Positions 44,575 through 52,475 of a stretch of DNA of 64,000 nucleotides are shown here, one piece after another (the first letter of the stretch is position 1; every line of letters starts with the position of its first letter). The notes beneath the pieces are model-generated. The model worked only from the letters and a program-made list of their open reading frames with translations, was not told where the DNA came from and did no database searches. This DNA comes from a virus. Location: positions 1 to 64,000 of IMG/VR virus record IMGVR_UViG_3300021093_000051; one strand, 5' to 3'. The position numbers and the translations under genes are program-made.

Positions 44575-45156
44575 TCAATGGATCAATATACTCCAAAGGG
44601 AATGTCTGGCGGCGGAGGTCCTGAATTTTCTGCCTCAATCATCTTAATGTTGAGTAAAGGTACGCTAAGAGACGAGGCAAAGACTACTACTGGAATCATC
44701 GTAAGATCCAAGACCAGAAAGAATCGTTTAGCTAAACCAATCGACATTGAATTCCACATCTCATTCCATAAAGGTATGAATCAATATGTTGGTCTTGAAC
44801 AATTCGTAAATTGGGAAAACTGTGGAGTCGGTCGAGGAAATAAACTTACTGAAAAAGAGTTTTCTAAATTAAAAGCAGATGAGCAATCTCTCTGTTCAGA
44901 GTTTGAGGTAGAAGGCGAAAAATTTTATTTTCTACCTAAAAAGCTTGGAAAAAATTACGTCATTCGACATAATGGTGACCTAGTACCAATAAAAGAATTT
45001 TTCTCAGCTAGATTATTTACACAAGAGGTTCTAATGGAACTTGATGAAAAAATAATTAAACCGACCTTTAAATTTCCAGAAACTCAAGACGAGATCGATC
45101 TATTGGAGACTAGTGAACTTAACGACCTAAATGACGATGATGACTCTACGTTCTGA
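44461..45156 (+). CDS. uvsX: C-half of split intein fused to UvsX C-terminal part
   Basis: 231 residues. Residues 1-38 are an intein C-half: block F KVYDIQVKDVHHFVL and block G NSVVTHN, ending in the His37-Asn38 pair needed for cleavage, followed by Ser39 as the first C-extein nucleophile. Residues 39-231 resume UvsX with MDQYTPKGMSGGGGPEFSAS (loop L2 and onward) and end in an acidic tail, NDLNDDDDSTF, as in T4 UvsX. Splicing would give 207 + 193 = 400 residues, close to T4 UvsX (391). The gap to the upstream gene is 17 nt and the frame differs, so read-through cannot rejoin them. Overlaps the next gene by 26 nt. Confidence 0.92.
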   Translation: MKKLKVKSIKKIESSKVYDIQVKDVHHFVLDNSVVTHNSMDQYTPKGMSGGGGPEFSASIILMLSKGTLRDEAKTTTGIIVRSKTRKNRLAKPIDIEFHISFHKGMNQYVGLEQFVNWENCGVGRGNKLTEKEFSKLKADEQSLCSEFEVEGEKFYFLPKKLGKNYVIRHNGDLVPIKEFFSARLFTQEVLMELDEKIIKPTFKFPETQDEIDLLETSELNDLNDDDDSTF

Positions 45157-45472
45157 TCTTCCAATAAAATACTATTTGAATCTATATAATGAGGAGGGAC
45201 TAAGCGACGAGTTTACCCTCCTTTTTGAGATCCTACAGTACATAATAAAAGTCGCAAATTCTAAAGAAAAATCAATTGAACTAAAGACTCTTAAGTTTTC
45301 TTCTAAATCCTTAAAATATGTTTTTGGTGACAAAATTAAGGACGAAACCTTTAAAACATTTTTAGTTAAATCTTTAAAAAGTATGATCGGTGACGAATAT
45401 CTCATGGCTGAAGGTGACTTCATCTACTTTACAAAAAAAGGATTAACCCATTTTTACTTAACGAATGATTGA
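45131..45472 (+). CDS. Hypothetical protein between uvsX and helicase (113 aa)
   Basis: No family recognised. Lys-rich and helical with a C-terminal YLMAEGDFIYFTKKGLTHFY that looks like the wing of a winged-helix domain. T4 has gene 40 (about 114 aa) at exactly this place between uvsX and 41, so it is a positional counterpart, but I cannot confirm sequence similarity. Starts at 45131, 45137 or 45140 are all possible. Overlaps uvsX-C by 26 nt and the helicase by 8 nt. Confidence 0.5.
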   Translation: MTMMTLRSDLPIKYYLNLYNEEGLSDEFTLLFEILQYIIKVANSKEKSIELKTLKFSSKSLKYVFGDKIKDETFKTFLVKSLKSMIGDEYLMAEGDFIYFTKKGLTHFYLTND

Positions 45473-46949
45473 TTTTACAGAAAACATTGACTCTCTTGAA
45501 AAGATGGTTTGGAATTTTATCTTAAGTTCCGAAAATGACATAAATGACTTGCGTCCATCTAATCATGATTCGTTAAGAAGAGAGGAGCTGATCACCATGA
45601 TGAAGCCCAGTTATTTCAATGAAGACGATCGTCAAGAATCATTTAAAGCGGCAGCTAAGTTTTTTAAAGAATACGAAAAGATTCCAAATCGAAAGGAACT
45701 AAAGAGCTACTTGGAAGTTAGCAATATAAGTCTAAATGACGATGAGTTTGATGAATTGTATGCAGTTAGCTTAACTGAATACAATTATGACTATCTCTAT
45801 AAATACGTTAGATCATTTATTCTCTTAAGAAACCTAAACCTAACAGTCTTTGACTTGTTAACCTATTTAAAGACTACTCCAATCGATCCAGGGAACATCG
45901 ATAAGATCTCTGAAAAGATTAGAAACGATATAAGTAATAAGTTAGCACTAAACTTTTCTAGTGCGGATACTGGCCTAAATTTCTTTAATCCTGAATCTCA
46001 CATCCAGATCTCTAAGACGGGCAGCCCGACTGGCTTTCCTTTCTTAGATAAGGTACAGGGCGGTGGCTGGAATTCAAAAGCGCTAGTCGTTTTTCAAGGT
46101 CGACCTAAAGTCGGTAAGTCAATGGTTCTTGGAAATATTGCAGCCCGATCATTCTTAACCGGCAATGCGACCGGTTTAGTGACAGTTGAGTTAGCTGACC
46201 GCGCCTATATGAAACGAATCGGCTCAAATATTCTAAATATTAAATCTGAAGATTATTCTAGGATCACAGATGAGCGAGCTGCTCAACTGATTCAAAGCAA
46301 GATTCAAGAACTTAAGGACTCTGGCCAAACGGTCGGCGAATTAATTGTAAAGGAATTTCCGACCGGCGGTGCTACTGCCATTGACATTGAAAACTACTTT
46401 GTTCGACTTGAACAAAAAATGAATAAGAAATTTAAAGTGATTGTAGTAGATTACTTAAATCTCCTAAAACCAATCAATTCTCAAAATGGTCTATACGAAA
46501 AGATTAAAGCCATCTCTGAGGAACTTAGAGGAGTGGCAATGAGAAATGAATGGTGTATCGTTAGTGCAACTCAAATTCGTAGAGAAGATATTGATAACTT
46601 TGACCTAGGCATGGATTCAGTTGCTGAATCATTTGGTCTCATTCATACGGTTGACTCTCTATTTGGGCTTATGCGAAGTCCGCTTGAGAGTAGAATGAAG
46701 ATTAAGGTGATTGCTAATCGAGATAACGGCTATGAAGAGAGCTATAAGTTCTATACGATGCACAAAGACTATTTTAGGTTATCTGAGGAAGTCGGTCAAA
46801 ACAGTGAATTCTATAGCGACGATGAGGAAGTAAGCCGAATGGCCGATGAATTGAGATCAGAGTATTCTGAGATAAATAAAGCATCAGCTGAACCCGTGTC
46901 AAGCATTCCAATTGAAGACGATTATGACGCTCTCTTCAATTCAATATAA
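45465..46949 (+). CDS. 41: Replicative DNA helicase, DnaB/T4 gp41 family
   Basis: 494 residues (T4 gp41 has 475). The N-terminal helical domain covers about 1-150, and the RecA-like motor has Walker A VFQGRPKVGKSMVLGN and Walker B FKVIVVDYLNLLKP, then the VSATQIRRED motif 3 region and IANRDNGYEESYKF. The hexamer moves 5'-3' on the lagging-strand template. The last residues, EDDYDALFNSI, closely resemble the tail of the phage gp32 (DEYDSLFSNL). Order uvsX-(40-like)-41 is as in T4. The primase gp61 and loader gp59 were not recognised in the window. Confidence 0.9.
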   Translation: MIDFTENIDSLEKMVWNFILSSENDINDLRPSNHDSLRREELITMMKPSYFNEDDRQESFKAAAKFFKEYEKIPNRKELKSYLEVSNISLNDDEFDELYAVSLTEYNYDYLYKYVRSFILLRNLNLTVFDLLTYLKTTPIDPGNIDKISEKIRNDISNKLALNFSSADTGLNFFNPESHIQISKTGSPTGFPFLDKVQGGGWNSKALVVFQGRPKVGKSMVLGNIAARSFLTGNATGLVTVELADRAYMKRIGSNILNIKSEDYSRITDERAAQLIQSKIQELKDSGQTVGELIVKEFPTGGATAIDIENYFVRLEQKMNKKFKVIVVDYLNLLKPINSQNGLYEKIKAISEELRGVAMRNEWCIVSATQIRREDIDNFDLGMDSVAESFGLIHTVDSLFGLMRSPLESRMKIKVIANRDNGYEESYKFYTMHKDYFRLSEEVGQNSEFYSDDEEVSRMADELRSEYSEINKASAEPVSSIPIEDDYDALFNSI

Positions 46950-46963
46950 AATAATGATTATGA

Positions 46964-47503
46964 ATGAGTCAGGAAGAAATAGAAGAACAGTTCGAAGATC
47001 AGGTCAGAGAGGACAAGATCTTCAATAATAGTTACTATAACGGTGATAAATTAAAAGATTCTGAAGACTATGAGTTTTCAAAAAAGATATCGGTCTCTGC
47101 TGATTACTCAGATAACTATCTAAAGGATCTATATGATTATGAGGAACAACTAGATTCAAAGTTTATATTAGACATGATCTTTGATTTTTTAAAAACCGAT
47201 GAAGTATTAAGTAAATACGTTACTAACTTGACCAGTGATTCGTCTGTGTCTAAAGTAAAGTTTTCAAAGGAGGACATTAACCTACTTTTTAATCGAGTTC
47301 ATGAAAACATAGACCTTGCCAATCAAGGAATAGCTTTTTATAGTCCTATTTATATTCTTGAAGTGATCTCATCGATTTCTTCGATGGAATATAAAAAGAT
47401 CTTTGATTCACTGGAAACAGATGTTCAGGAGATCCTGATCCTTGAATTAAATAAGAAGTATAAGTTTCTAGAAGGAAAAATGAATAAAAAAAGAATACAC
47501 TAA
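46964..47503 (+). CDS. Acidic hypothetical protein (179 aa)
   Basis: Acidic N-terminal 60 residues (EEIEEQFEDQVREDK...) and a helical C-terminal part (FYSPIYILEVISSISSMEYKKIF) ending in Lys/Arg. No motif recognised. Lies between the helicase and gp47 and overlaps the next gene by 1 nt. A primosome or recombination accessory is possible by position only. Confidence 0.5.
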   Translation: MSQEEIEEQFEDQVREDKIFNNSYYNGDKLKDSEDYEFSKKISVSADYSDNYLKDLYDYEEQLDSKFILDMIFDFLKTDEVLSKYVTNLTSDSSVSKVKFSKEDINLLFNRVHENIDLANQGIAFYSPIYILEVISSISSMEYKKIFDSLETDVQEILILELNKKYKFLEGKMNKKRIH

Positions 47504-47727
47504 TGGTTTGGATTAAATTTTCACACTCCAGTGGAGCAGCTCACATTAATCTTGAGCAAACATATTTGATCACTAGAAATAGCTCAACTCAAATACAGTT
47601 CACCGACTCTGCCTCAAACAATACGATCTACTCCTTTTCAACATCCGCTGATGCTGATCTTCTTCTAAAAAAGATAAATCGGGTTGCTAAAATAATAGAT
47701 ATTGACCAGCTAGCTAATCAGGGATGA
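47503..47727 (+). CDS. Small hypothetical protein (74 aa)
   Basis: A small beta-sheet-like protein (VWIKFSHSSGAAHINLEQTYLITRN...YSFSTSADADLLLKKINRVAKII), of the kind found as unassigned small domains in phages. It overlaps the upstream gene by 1 nt and gp47 by 4 nt (ATGA), so it is translated with them. Confidence 0.5.
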   Translation: MVWIKFSHSSGAAHINLEQTYLITRNSSTQIQFTDSASNNTIYSFSTSADADLLLKKINRVAKIIDIDQLANQG

Positions 47728-48833
47728 AATTAGAAGGAATTAGGAGAATATTTGTCCTAGGAGATCTCCATTTAGGAGTAAGAAACAATTCAGTAGAGTG
47801 GTCAGAAATACAATCTGACTTTTTAATAAAGGAATTCTTAAATAAGATTAACGAAGAAGAATTTGATCCTAAGACTGATATACTTGTACAAGTAGGAGAT
47901 TGGAACCACGTCAGAGAATCAACAAATGTTCGAATATATAAGCTTTCTCTAAAAATAGCCGAAGAACTCACTAAAAAGTTTAAAAGAGGAGTTTTTGTGA
48001 TCTTAGGTAATCATGACGTATATTATAAGGACAGAACTGATACTCACTCTTTGGAAGGATTTAGCAAAATCTATCCAAACTTTCAAGTTTATGAAAAACC
48101 TGAGATCCTTACCATTAATTCCCATAAGTTCTTAATGCTTCCTTGGATCGAGAATCTAAATGAACTTAAGTCTCAAGTAAAGTCTTATGGCTCAGCAAAA
48201 TATGCTTTTTGTCATGCGGATTTCAAGGGATTTAATTTCAATAAGGTTCAAAAGCTTGAACATGGGTTGGAACAAGAGGACATTCAATCATATAAAAGAA
48301 TATACTCTGGACATATTCATATTCGACAAGAGAAGGGAAACGTTCTCTATGTCGGTACTCCATATCAAATGGATCGTGGAGACAGGGGTAATGACAAAGG
48401 ATTCTATGTGTTAGACGTTAGTGGAGCCGATGTGCAAGAAAAATTCGTGCTCAATACGTTTTCACCAAAGTACGTAAAGTTTGATGTCACCGATCTCTTG
48501 AATCTTACGTCAACTGAGATAACCTCACTATTCCATAATAATTTTGTTGACATCTTACTTGAGTCTGATTTTTCAAAAAAGTTTCCAATCTCTCAGTTTA
48601 CAGAATTGGTAAAAAAGTTTGGACATCGTCATCTTGAGTTCGGCTCCTATTCAAAAGAACAGTTAAAGGAACGTAGTGAGATAGAAATCAATTCAAACTA
48701 TGAATATAACGTGTTTACGATACTTGATGAAAGAATAAAGAGCATGAATCTGCCTTTTATTCAAGCCAAGGAGATAACCGACAGATTTAAAGAGATTTAT
48801 GATTCACTAAGAAATACCAAACAATACGACTAA
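47724..48833 (+). CDS. 47: gp47-like recombination nuclease (SbcD/Mre11 family)
   Basis: 369 residues. All calcineurin-type phosphoesterase motifs are visible in order: VLGDLHLG (Asp, His), VQVGDWNH (Asp), VILGNHDVYY (Asn, His, Asp), FCHADF (His) and YSGHIHIRQ (His pair). T4 gp47 is 339 residues. With gp46 it resects double-strand breaks to give the 3' ssDNA used by UvsX and helps host DNA degradation. The stop overlaps gp46 start by 1 nt, and both genes are next to the uvsX/41 block, so the recombination-dependent replication set is together. Confidence 0.92.
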   Translation: MKLEGIRRIFVLGDLHLGVRNNSVEWSEIQSDFLIKEFLNKINEEEFDPKTDILVQVGDWNHVRESTNVRIYKLSLKIAEELTKKFKRGVFVILGNHDVYYKDRTDTHSLEGFSKIYPNFQVYEKPEILTINSHKFLMLPWIENLNELKSQVKSYGSAKYAFCHADFKGFNFNKVQKLEHGLEQEDIQSYKRIYSGHIHIRQEKGNVLYVGTPYQMDRGDRGNDKGFYVLDVSGADVQEKFVLNTFSPKYVKFDVTDLLNLTSTEITSLFHNNFVDILLESDFSKKFPISQFTELVKKFGHRHLEFGSYSKEQLKERSEIEINSNYEYNVFTILDERIKSMNLPFIQAKEITDRFKEIYDSLRNTKQYD

Positions 48834-50503
48834 TGAGACTGACTGAATTTTCATATCGCAACATCTTATCATACGGCAATAAAATACAGACATTTAAGTT
48901 TGATGATAATCCAGGACTCATCTTAGTTGAGGGAGAAAACGGTGCCGGTAAATCTTCCATTAAGGAAGCACTAACCGTTTCAGTATACGGCCGATCAGCT
49001 ATTCGAAAAATAAAAGACATTCCCAATTGGATCAATCGTAATGCATACACAAACGTAAAGTTTGTGACTAATTCTGGTGAGCAGATTGAGCTGACTCGAG
49101 GAATAGATCCAAACTTTAGCGATATCAAGATAAACGGTGCTCAATTTAACTTGCCCGATAAGAGAAAAGTAGATGAGTTTATCGAAGACGAATTAGCTAG
49201 AATACCTTTTACAGTCTTTTGTAATACCATAAGTCTTTCGTTTGATGATTTTAAATCATTCGTCAGTCTAAGCAAAGACGATAAGCGAAAAATAGTAGAT
49301 CGAATATTTGGCATTGACATACTATCTGACATGAGATCCAAAGTTAAAGAACAACTTCGAGATAATAAATCAGAAATCGATATAATTTCAGCAACTCTAA
49401 AAACTGGTCAAACTAACTTAGACTCGTATGCGACCCAATTAGCTTCTTTAAAGGAAAAATTAGCTAAAAAGAAGGAAGAGATCACCGATCGACTTATTCT
49501 CGATATTGAGAGTAAGAAGAAGGAGGTTGATTCTGCTCTACTTACTAAAAATGAATATCGAGAAAAGGTTTCAGCAAAGAGTAAAGAGAGCACCGTTGCA
49601 CAACAGGAATTAGCCAAAACAAAATCAGATATTCGAGACCTTAATACTAAGCTTTTAATCTATGCTAAGAATAGGTGTCCTCACTGTTTAAATGATCTAA
49701 AATCTGATTCTTCAATTGAGATAAAAGAAAAAATTAAGTCTAAAATCAAGAGTTTAGAAACAAGCCTAGAAGATCAAAAAAAGGTCGCTGACTCTCTAAA
49801 CGAAGAATCTACTCTACTCTTACTTGGTCAGAGCGACATTGACTCCAACTATTCTGATCTCAAAGCAGAATTACAATCTCTTGAAAGAGAACTTAAGTCT
49901 GCCCAACAAAATGATGATTCTGATGAAATAGATTCTGTCTCTTCGATAATCAGTAGCCTGACTTCTCAAATAGAGCAAGAAGCGATTCAGCTTTCTAAAT
50001 TAAATGAGACTCGATCCATCTACCTAAGTCTAGACGATCTTCTTTCTGATTCTGGAATAAAAAGAGACATGATCGATAAAATCATTCCTACTCTAAACGC
50101 AAGGATACTTGATATTTCTGAAAAACTAGAATTTAAGTTTTCATTTGAGTTCGATAATGAGTTTGATCCTCACATCACATACTTAGGCATGCAGATCTCC
50201 CCAGAAAGTCTCTCTAGCGGCCAGCGAAAAAAGATGAACTTGATCGTGCTATTGGCTTTTATCGAAATAATCAAGATGAAACACAGTACCATAAATGTGA
50301 TGTTCCTAGATGAGATTTTTAGTTCATTAGATAAAACAAACGTGTATCGTGCCATCTCAATATTAAAAGATTATTCTACAAAATATGGCTTGACCATCTT
50401 TGTGGTCTCACATGAGGCTCTGCCAGAAGAATTATTTGACAGTAAAGTTCAAGTCTCTCAAAAGGATCACTTTTCAGAGATGACTATCATCAAATCCTCT
50501 TAA
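48833..50503 (+). CDS. 46: gp46-like recombination ATPase (SbcC/Rad50 family)
   Basis: 556 residues (T4 gp46 has 560). Walker A VEGENGAGKSS at about 32-42; long coiled coil from about 170 to 400, interrupted by the zinc hook CPHC at residues 282-285; ABC signature LSSGQRKKMNL; Walker B VMFLDEIFSSLD; and the H-loop FVVSHEA near the end. It forms the ATP-driven clamp that controls the gp47 nuclease. The hook is intact, so tethering by zinc is expected. It ends the cluster before a new promoter-like element at 50520. Confidence 0.93.
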   Translation: MRLTEFSYRNILSYGNKIQTFKFDDNPGLILVEGENGAGKSSIKEALTVSVYGRSAIRKIKDIPNWINRNAYTNVKFVTNSGEQIELTRGIDPNFSDIKINGAQFNLPDKRKVDEFIEDELARIPFTVFCNTISLSFDDFKSFVSLSKDDKRKIVDRIFGIDILSDMRSKVKEQLRDNKSEIDIISATLKTGQTNLDSYATQLASLKEKLAKKKEEITDRLILDIESKKKEVDSALLTKNEYREKVSAKSKESTVAQQELAKTKSDIRDLNTKLLIYAKNRCPHCLNDLKSDSSIEIKEKIKSKIKSLETSLEDQKKVADSLNEESTLLLLGQSDIDSNYSDLKAELQSLERELKSAQQNDDSDEIDSVSSIISSLTSQIEQEAIQLSKLNETRSIYLSLDDLLSDSGIKRDMIDKIIPTLNARILDISEKLEFKFSFEFDNEFDPHITYLGMQISPESLSSGQRKKMNLIVLLAFIEIIKMKHSTINVMFLDEIFSSLDKTNVYRAISILKDYSTKYGLTIFVVSHEALPEELFDSKVQVSQKDHFSEMTIIKSS

Positions 50504-50519
50504 AGTTATAAAATATCGA

Positions 50520-50544
50520 AACTTTTTAATCATTACTTGTATAA
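50520..50544 (+). promoter_or_regulatory. Early/middle-type promoter-like element
   Basis: AACTTT (50520-50525), 13 nt, GTATAA (50539-50544), 16 nt before the ThyA-like gene. Identical hexamers and spacing to those at 25494-25518. Confidence 0.55.
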
Positions 50545-50560
50545 AAATAAAAACTAAGTT

Positions 50561-51430
50561 ATGGTAATAATTCAATCTGAGACATTTGCAGCAGTCTATG
50601 AAGAACTGTTGCATGAATTAATCAATGAACCCGAATATGTGACTCAGCCTCGGGACATGAAGATCAATGAGATCTGTGATGTTGCTCTAGTTATCGAAAA
50701 TCCTCTTTCTTGTCTCTATACTAATGAATTTAGGTCTTCTCAATTCAAGTACATTGCTGCTGAATTCTTATGGTATTTCATGGGTAGAAACGACGTTGAA
50801 TATATCTCAAAATTTGCAAAGTTTTGGGAATCCATTAAAAACGATGATGATACAGTAAACTCATCATACGGTTACCTTCTCTTTAATAACAAGAATGAGC
50901 ATGGTGTTACCCAATACCACTGGGCATTAGAATCATTAACACAAGATAAAGATTCACGACAGGCTGTCCTGCACTTTAATCTGCCCATTCATCAAAGGTC
51001 AGGCAATAGGGATTTTGTGTGCACAATGTATGGCATCTTTCAGATTAGAGATAATCGACTTAATTTCACTGTAAGCATGCGAAGTAATGACGTCATTCTA
51101 GGGCTACCGACAGATATCGCATTTTTTGCAATCTTACAATCGCAGATGCTTAATCATCTTCGTCACAATGCAGGTTATCCTGAATTGGAATTAGGTACTT
51201 ATACTCACATCTCTAATTCCTCCCACATCTATGAACGTCATTTTGATATTGCAAAAAAGATGATTACTCGTAAATTTGAGTCAGTAGAGATTCCTAAAGT
51301 TGACTTAGACTTAATTAATATTAAAGGCACCCCGACTCTAAACCTTAAGTCCCTATTCGATAGTCAAGACGAATCTGTCGAATTGACTGATCCGTTATAT
51401 GACTGGATTCTTAAAAACATAAATTTATGA
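50561..51430 (+). CDS. Thymidylate synthase-fold enzyme, possibly dCMP hydroxymethylase
   Basis: 289 residues of the ThyA superfamily. The catalytic Cys154 is in RDFVCTMYGIFQIRDN, followed by SMRSNDVILGLPTDIAFF (172-189), which aligns with the ThyA block R-S-x-D-x-x-L-G-L-P-F-N-I-A. The Asn of ThyA (177 in E. coli), which reads uracil, is replaced by Asp185. The same Asn-to-Asp change marks T4 dCMP hydroxymethylase. So this enzyme may make 5-hydroxymethyl-dCMP or otherwise act on dCMP instead of dUMP. dCMP deaminase lies 193 nt downstream. A plain thymidylate synthase remains possible. It is coupled by ATGA to a membrane protein gene. Confidence 0.75.
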   Translation: MVIIQSETFAAVYEELLHELINEPEYVTQPRDMKINEICDVALVIENPLSCLYTNEFRSSQFKYIAAEFLWYFMGRNDVEYISKFAKFWESIKNDDDTVNSSYGYLLFNNKNEHGVTQYHWALESLTQDKDSRQAVLHFNLPIHQRSGNRDFVCTMYGIFQIRDNRLNFTVSMRSNDVILGLPTDIAFFAILQSQMLNHLRHNAGYPELELGTYTHISNSSHIYERHFDIAKKMITRKFESVEIPKVDLDLINIKGTPTLNLKSLFDSQDESVELTDPLYDWILKNINL

Positions 51431-51618
51431 AAAAAACGATACCGCCTATCATCCTAGCTGTATTTAAGTTACTTGTAACTGCTCTTGTTTGTTATTTCCT
51501 ATATGATTGGAATGAATTATCAAAAGTATTCGGTGCACCAATTAATTACAATCAATGGGTAGCAATAGTTGCGATCGCCAACCTATTCATGCCAGACATG
51601 CTTAATAAATCTAGATAA
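51427..51618 (+). CDS. Small membrane protein (63 aa)
   Basis: One strong membrane helix (PPIILAVFKLLVTALVCYFLY) and a second weaker one (WVAIVAIANLFMP), with a short basic end. It overlaps the ThyA-like gene (ATGA) and precedes dCMP deaminase by 4 nt. The function is unknown; its place between two nucleotide enzymes is probably an operon effect. Confidence 0.6.
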   Translation: MKKTIPPIILAVFKLLVTALVCYFLYDWNELSKVFGAPINYNQWVAIVAIANLFMPDMLNKSR

Positions 51619-51622
51619 CAGG

Positions 51623-52042
51623 ATGACGAATAAGGATCTTAAATATCACATCACCTATCTAAAGATGGCAACTGAATGGTCTAATCTTTCTTGTTGTAAA
51701 CGTAAGAAGGTAGGTGCGTTAATCGTTAAGGACGGTACAATCATCTCAGACGGGTTTAACGGCACCCCAAAGGGTTTTCCAAACGATTGCGAAGACGCAA
51801 ATGGAGACACCAATTGGTATGTGCTACATGCTGAGGCCAATGCAATGATGAAGGTGACTCGATCCACACAGAGCACAGATGGTGCCACTCTCTATGTGAC
51901 CTATTCTCCATGTAAAGAGTGTTCAAAACTAATCATTCAAGCTGGCATAAAACTAGTAATTTATCGTGAAACATATAGGGATGTTTCCGGTATCACGATA
52001 TTACGCGCAGCTAACATCGACGTGGTAAAATTAGACATATAA
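51623..52042 (+). CDS. cd: Deoxycytidylate deaminase (dCMP deaminase)
   Basis: 139 residues from the ATG at 51623; the longer upstream frame overlaps the membrane gene and is rejected. Zinc-site motifs are clear: VLHAEANAMM (HAE, His ligand and catalytic Glu) and YSPCKECSKL (P-C-x-x-C). The N-terminal CKRKKVGALIVKDGTIISDGFNGTPKG is the family's substrate loop. It converts dCMP to dUMP. Working beside dUTPase, it feeds dUMP to thymidylate synthesis, or balances dCMP if the neighbouring enzyme is a hydroxymethylase. Confidence 0.9.
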   Translation: MTNKDLKYHITYLKMATEWSNLSCCKRKKVGALIVKDGTIISDGFNGTPKGFPNDCEDANGDTNWYVLHAEANAMMKVTRSTQSTDGATLYVTYSPCKECSKLIIQAGIKLVIYRETYRDVSGITILRAANIDVVKLDI

Positions 52043-52441
52043 ATGGAAAAGAGAAAGATATCGATCGTTTTTGTTAAGGACTATAAAAGCTTTATCTTGA
52101 CATTTAGTCGAAAGGATCGTAGCGATTATATTCTAAACGTAAGCAAGCTAATCAAAGATAAGTTTAGTACAAAATTTATTGTTCCAAATAAGGTGCAGTC
52201 TTTCCTGCTAAATTATGAGATCAAGAAACTATTAGACAAGGCGATTAGCGTAAAAAACGAAAAATACGGTCGAATAATCTACTTAAACTCAAACCTTTCT
52301 AAATCAGCTGTCTTAAATACGATAGATTTTATCACTAGCGAATATCCAGAATTTGAATTTAAGTATAGCATAATCCTCTCGCCAAACGATCCGGACCCAT
52401 TAGACCTTCCTATTGATATTGTCTCAACAATAACTATATAA
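52043..52441 (+). CDS. Hypothetical protein (132 aa)
   Basis: Starts directly after the deaminase stop. Alternating beta/alpha pattern (KISIVFVKDYKSFILTFSRKD ... GRIIYLNSNLSKSAVLNTIDFI ... YSIILSPNDPD), Rossmann-like in outline but with no catalytic motif. No family recognised. Last gene before a convergent terminator. Confidence 0.5.
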   Translation: MEKRKISIVFVKDYKSFILTFSRKDRSDYILNVSKLIKDKFSTKFIVPNKVQSFLLNYEIKKLLDKAISVKNEKYGRIIYLNSNLSKSAVLNTIDFITSEYPEFEFKYSIILSPNDPDPLDLPIDIVSTITI

Positions 52442-52447
52442 AACAAA

Positions 52448-52471
52448 AAACCTCATATTGCTATGAGGTTT
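52448..52471 (-). terminator. Terminator between convergent genes
   Basis: 10-bp stem AAACCTCATA / TATGAGGTTT with loop TTGC. The T tract is strong only on the minus strand, so it mainly ends the leftward unit at 52476. Confidence 0.7.
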
Positions 52472-52475
52472 GTAA

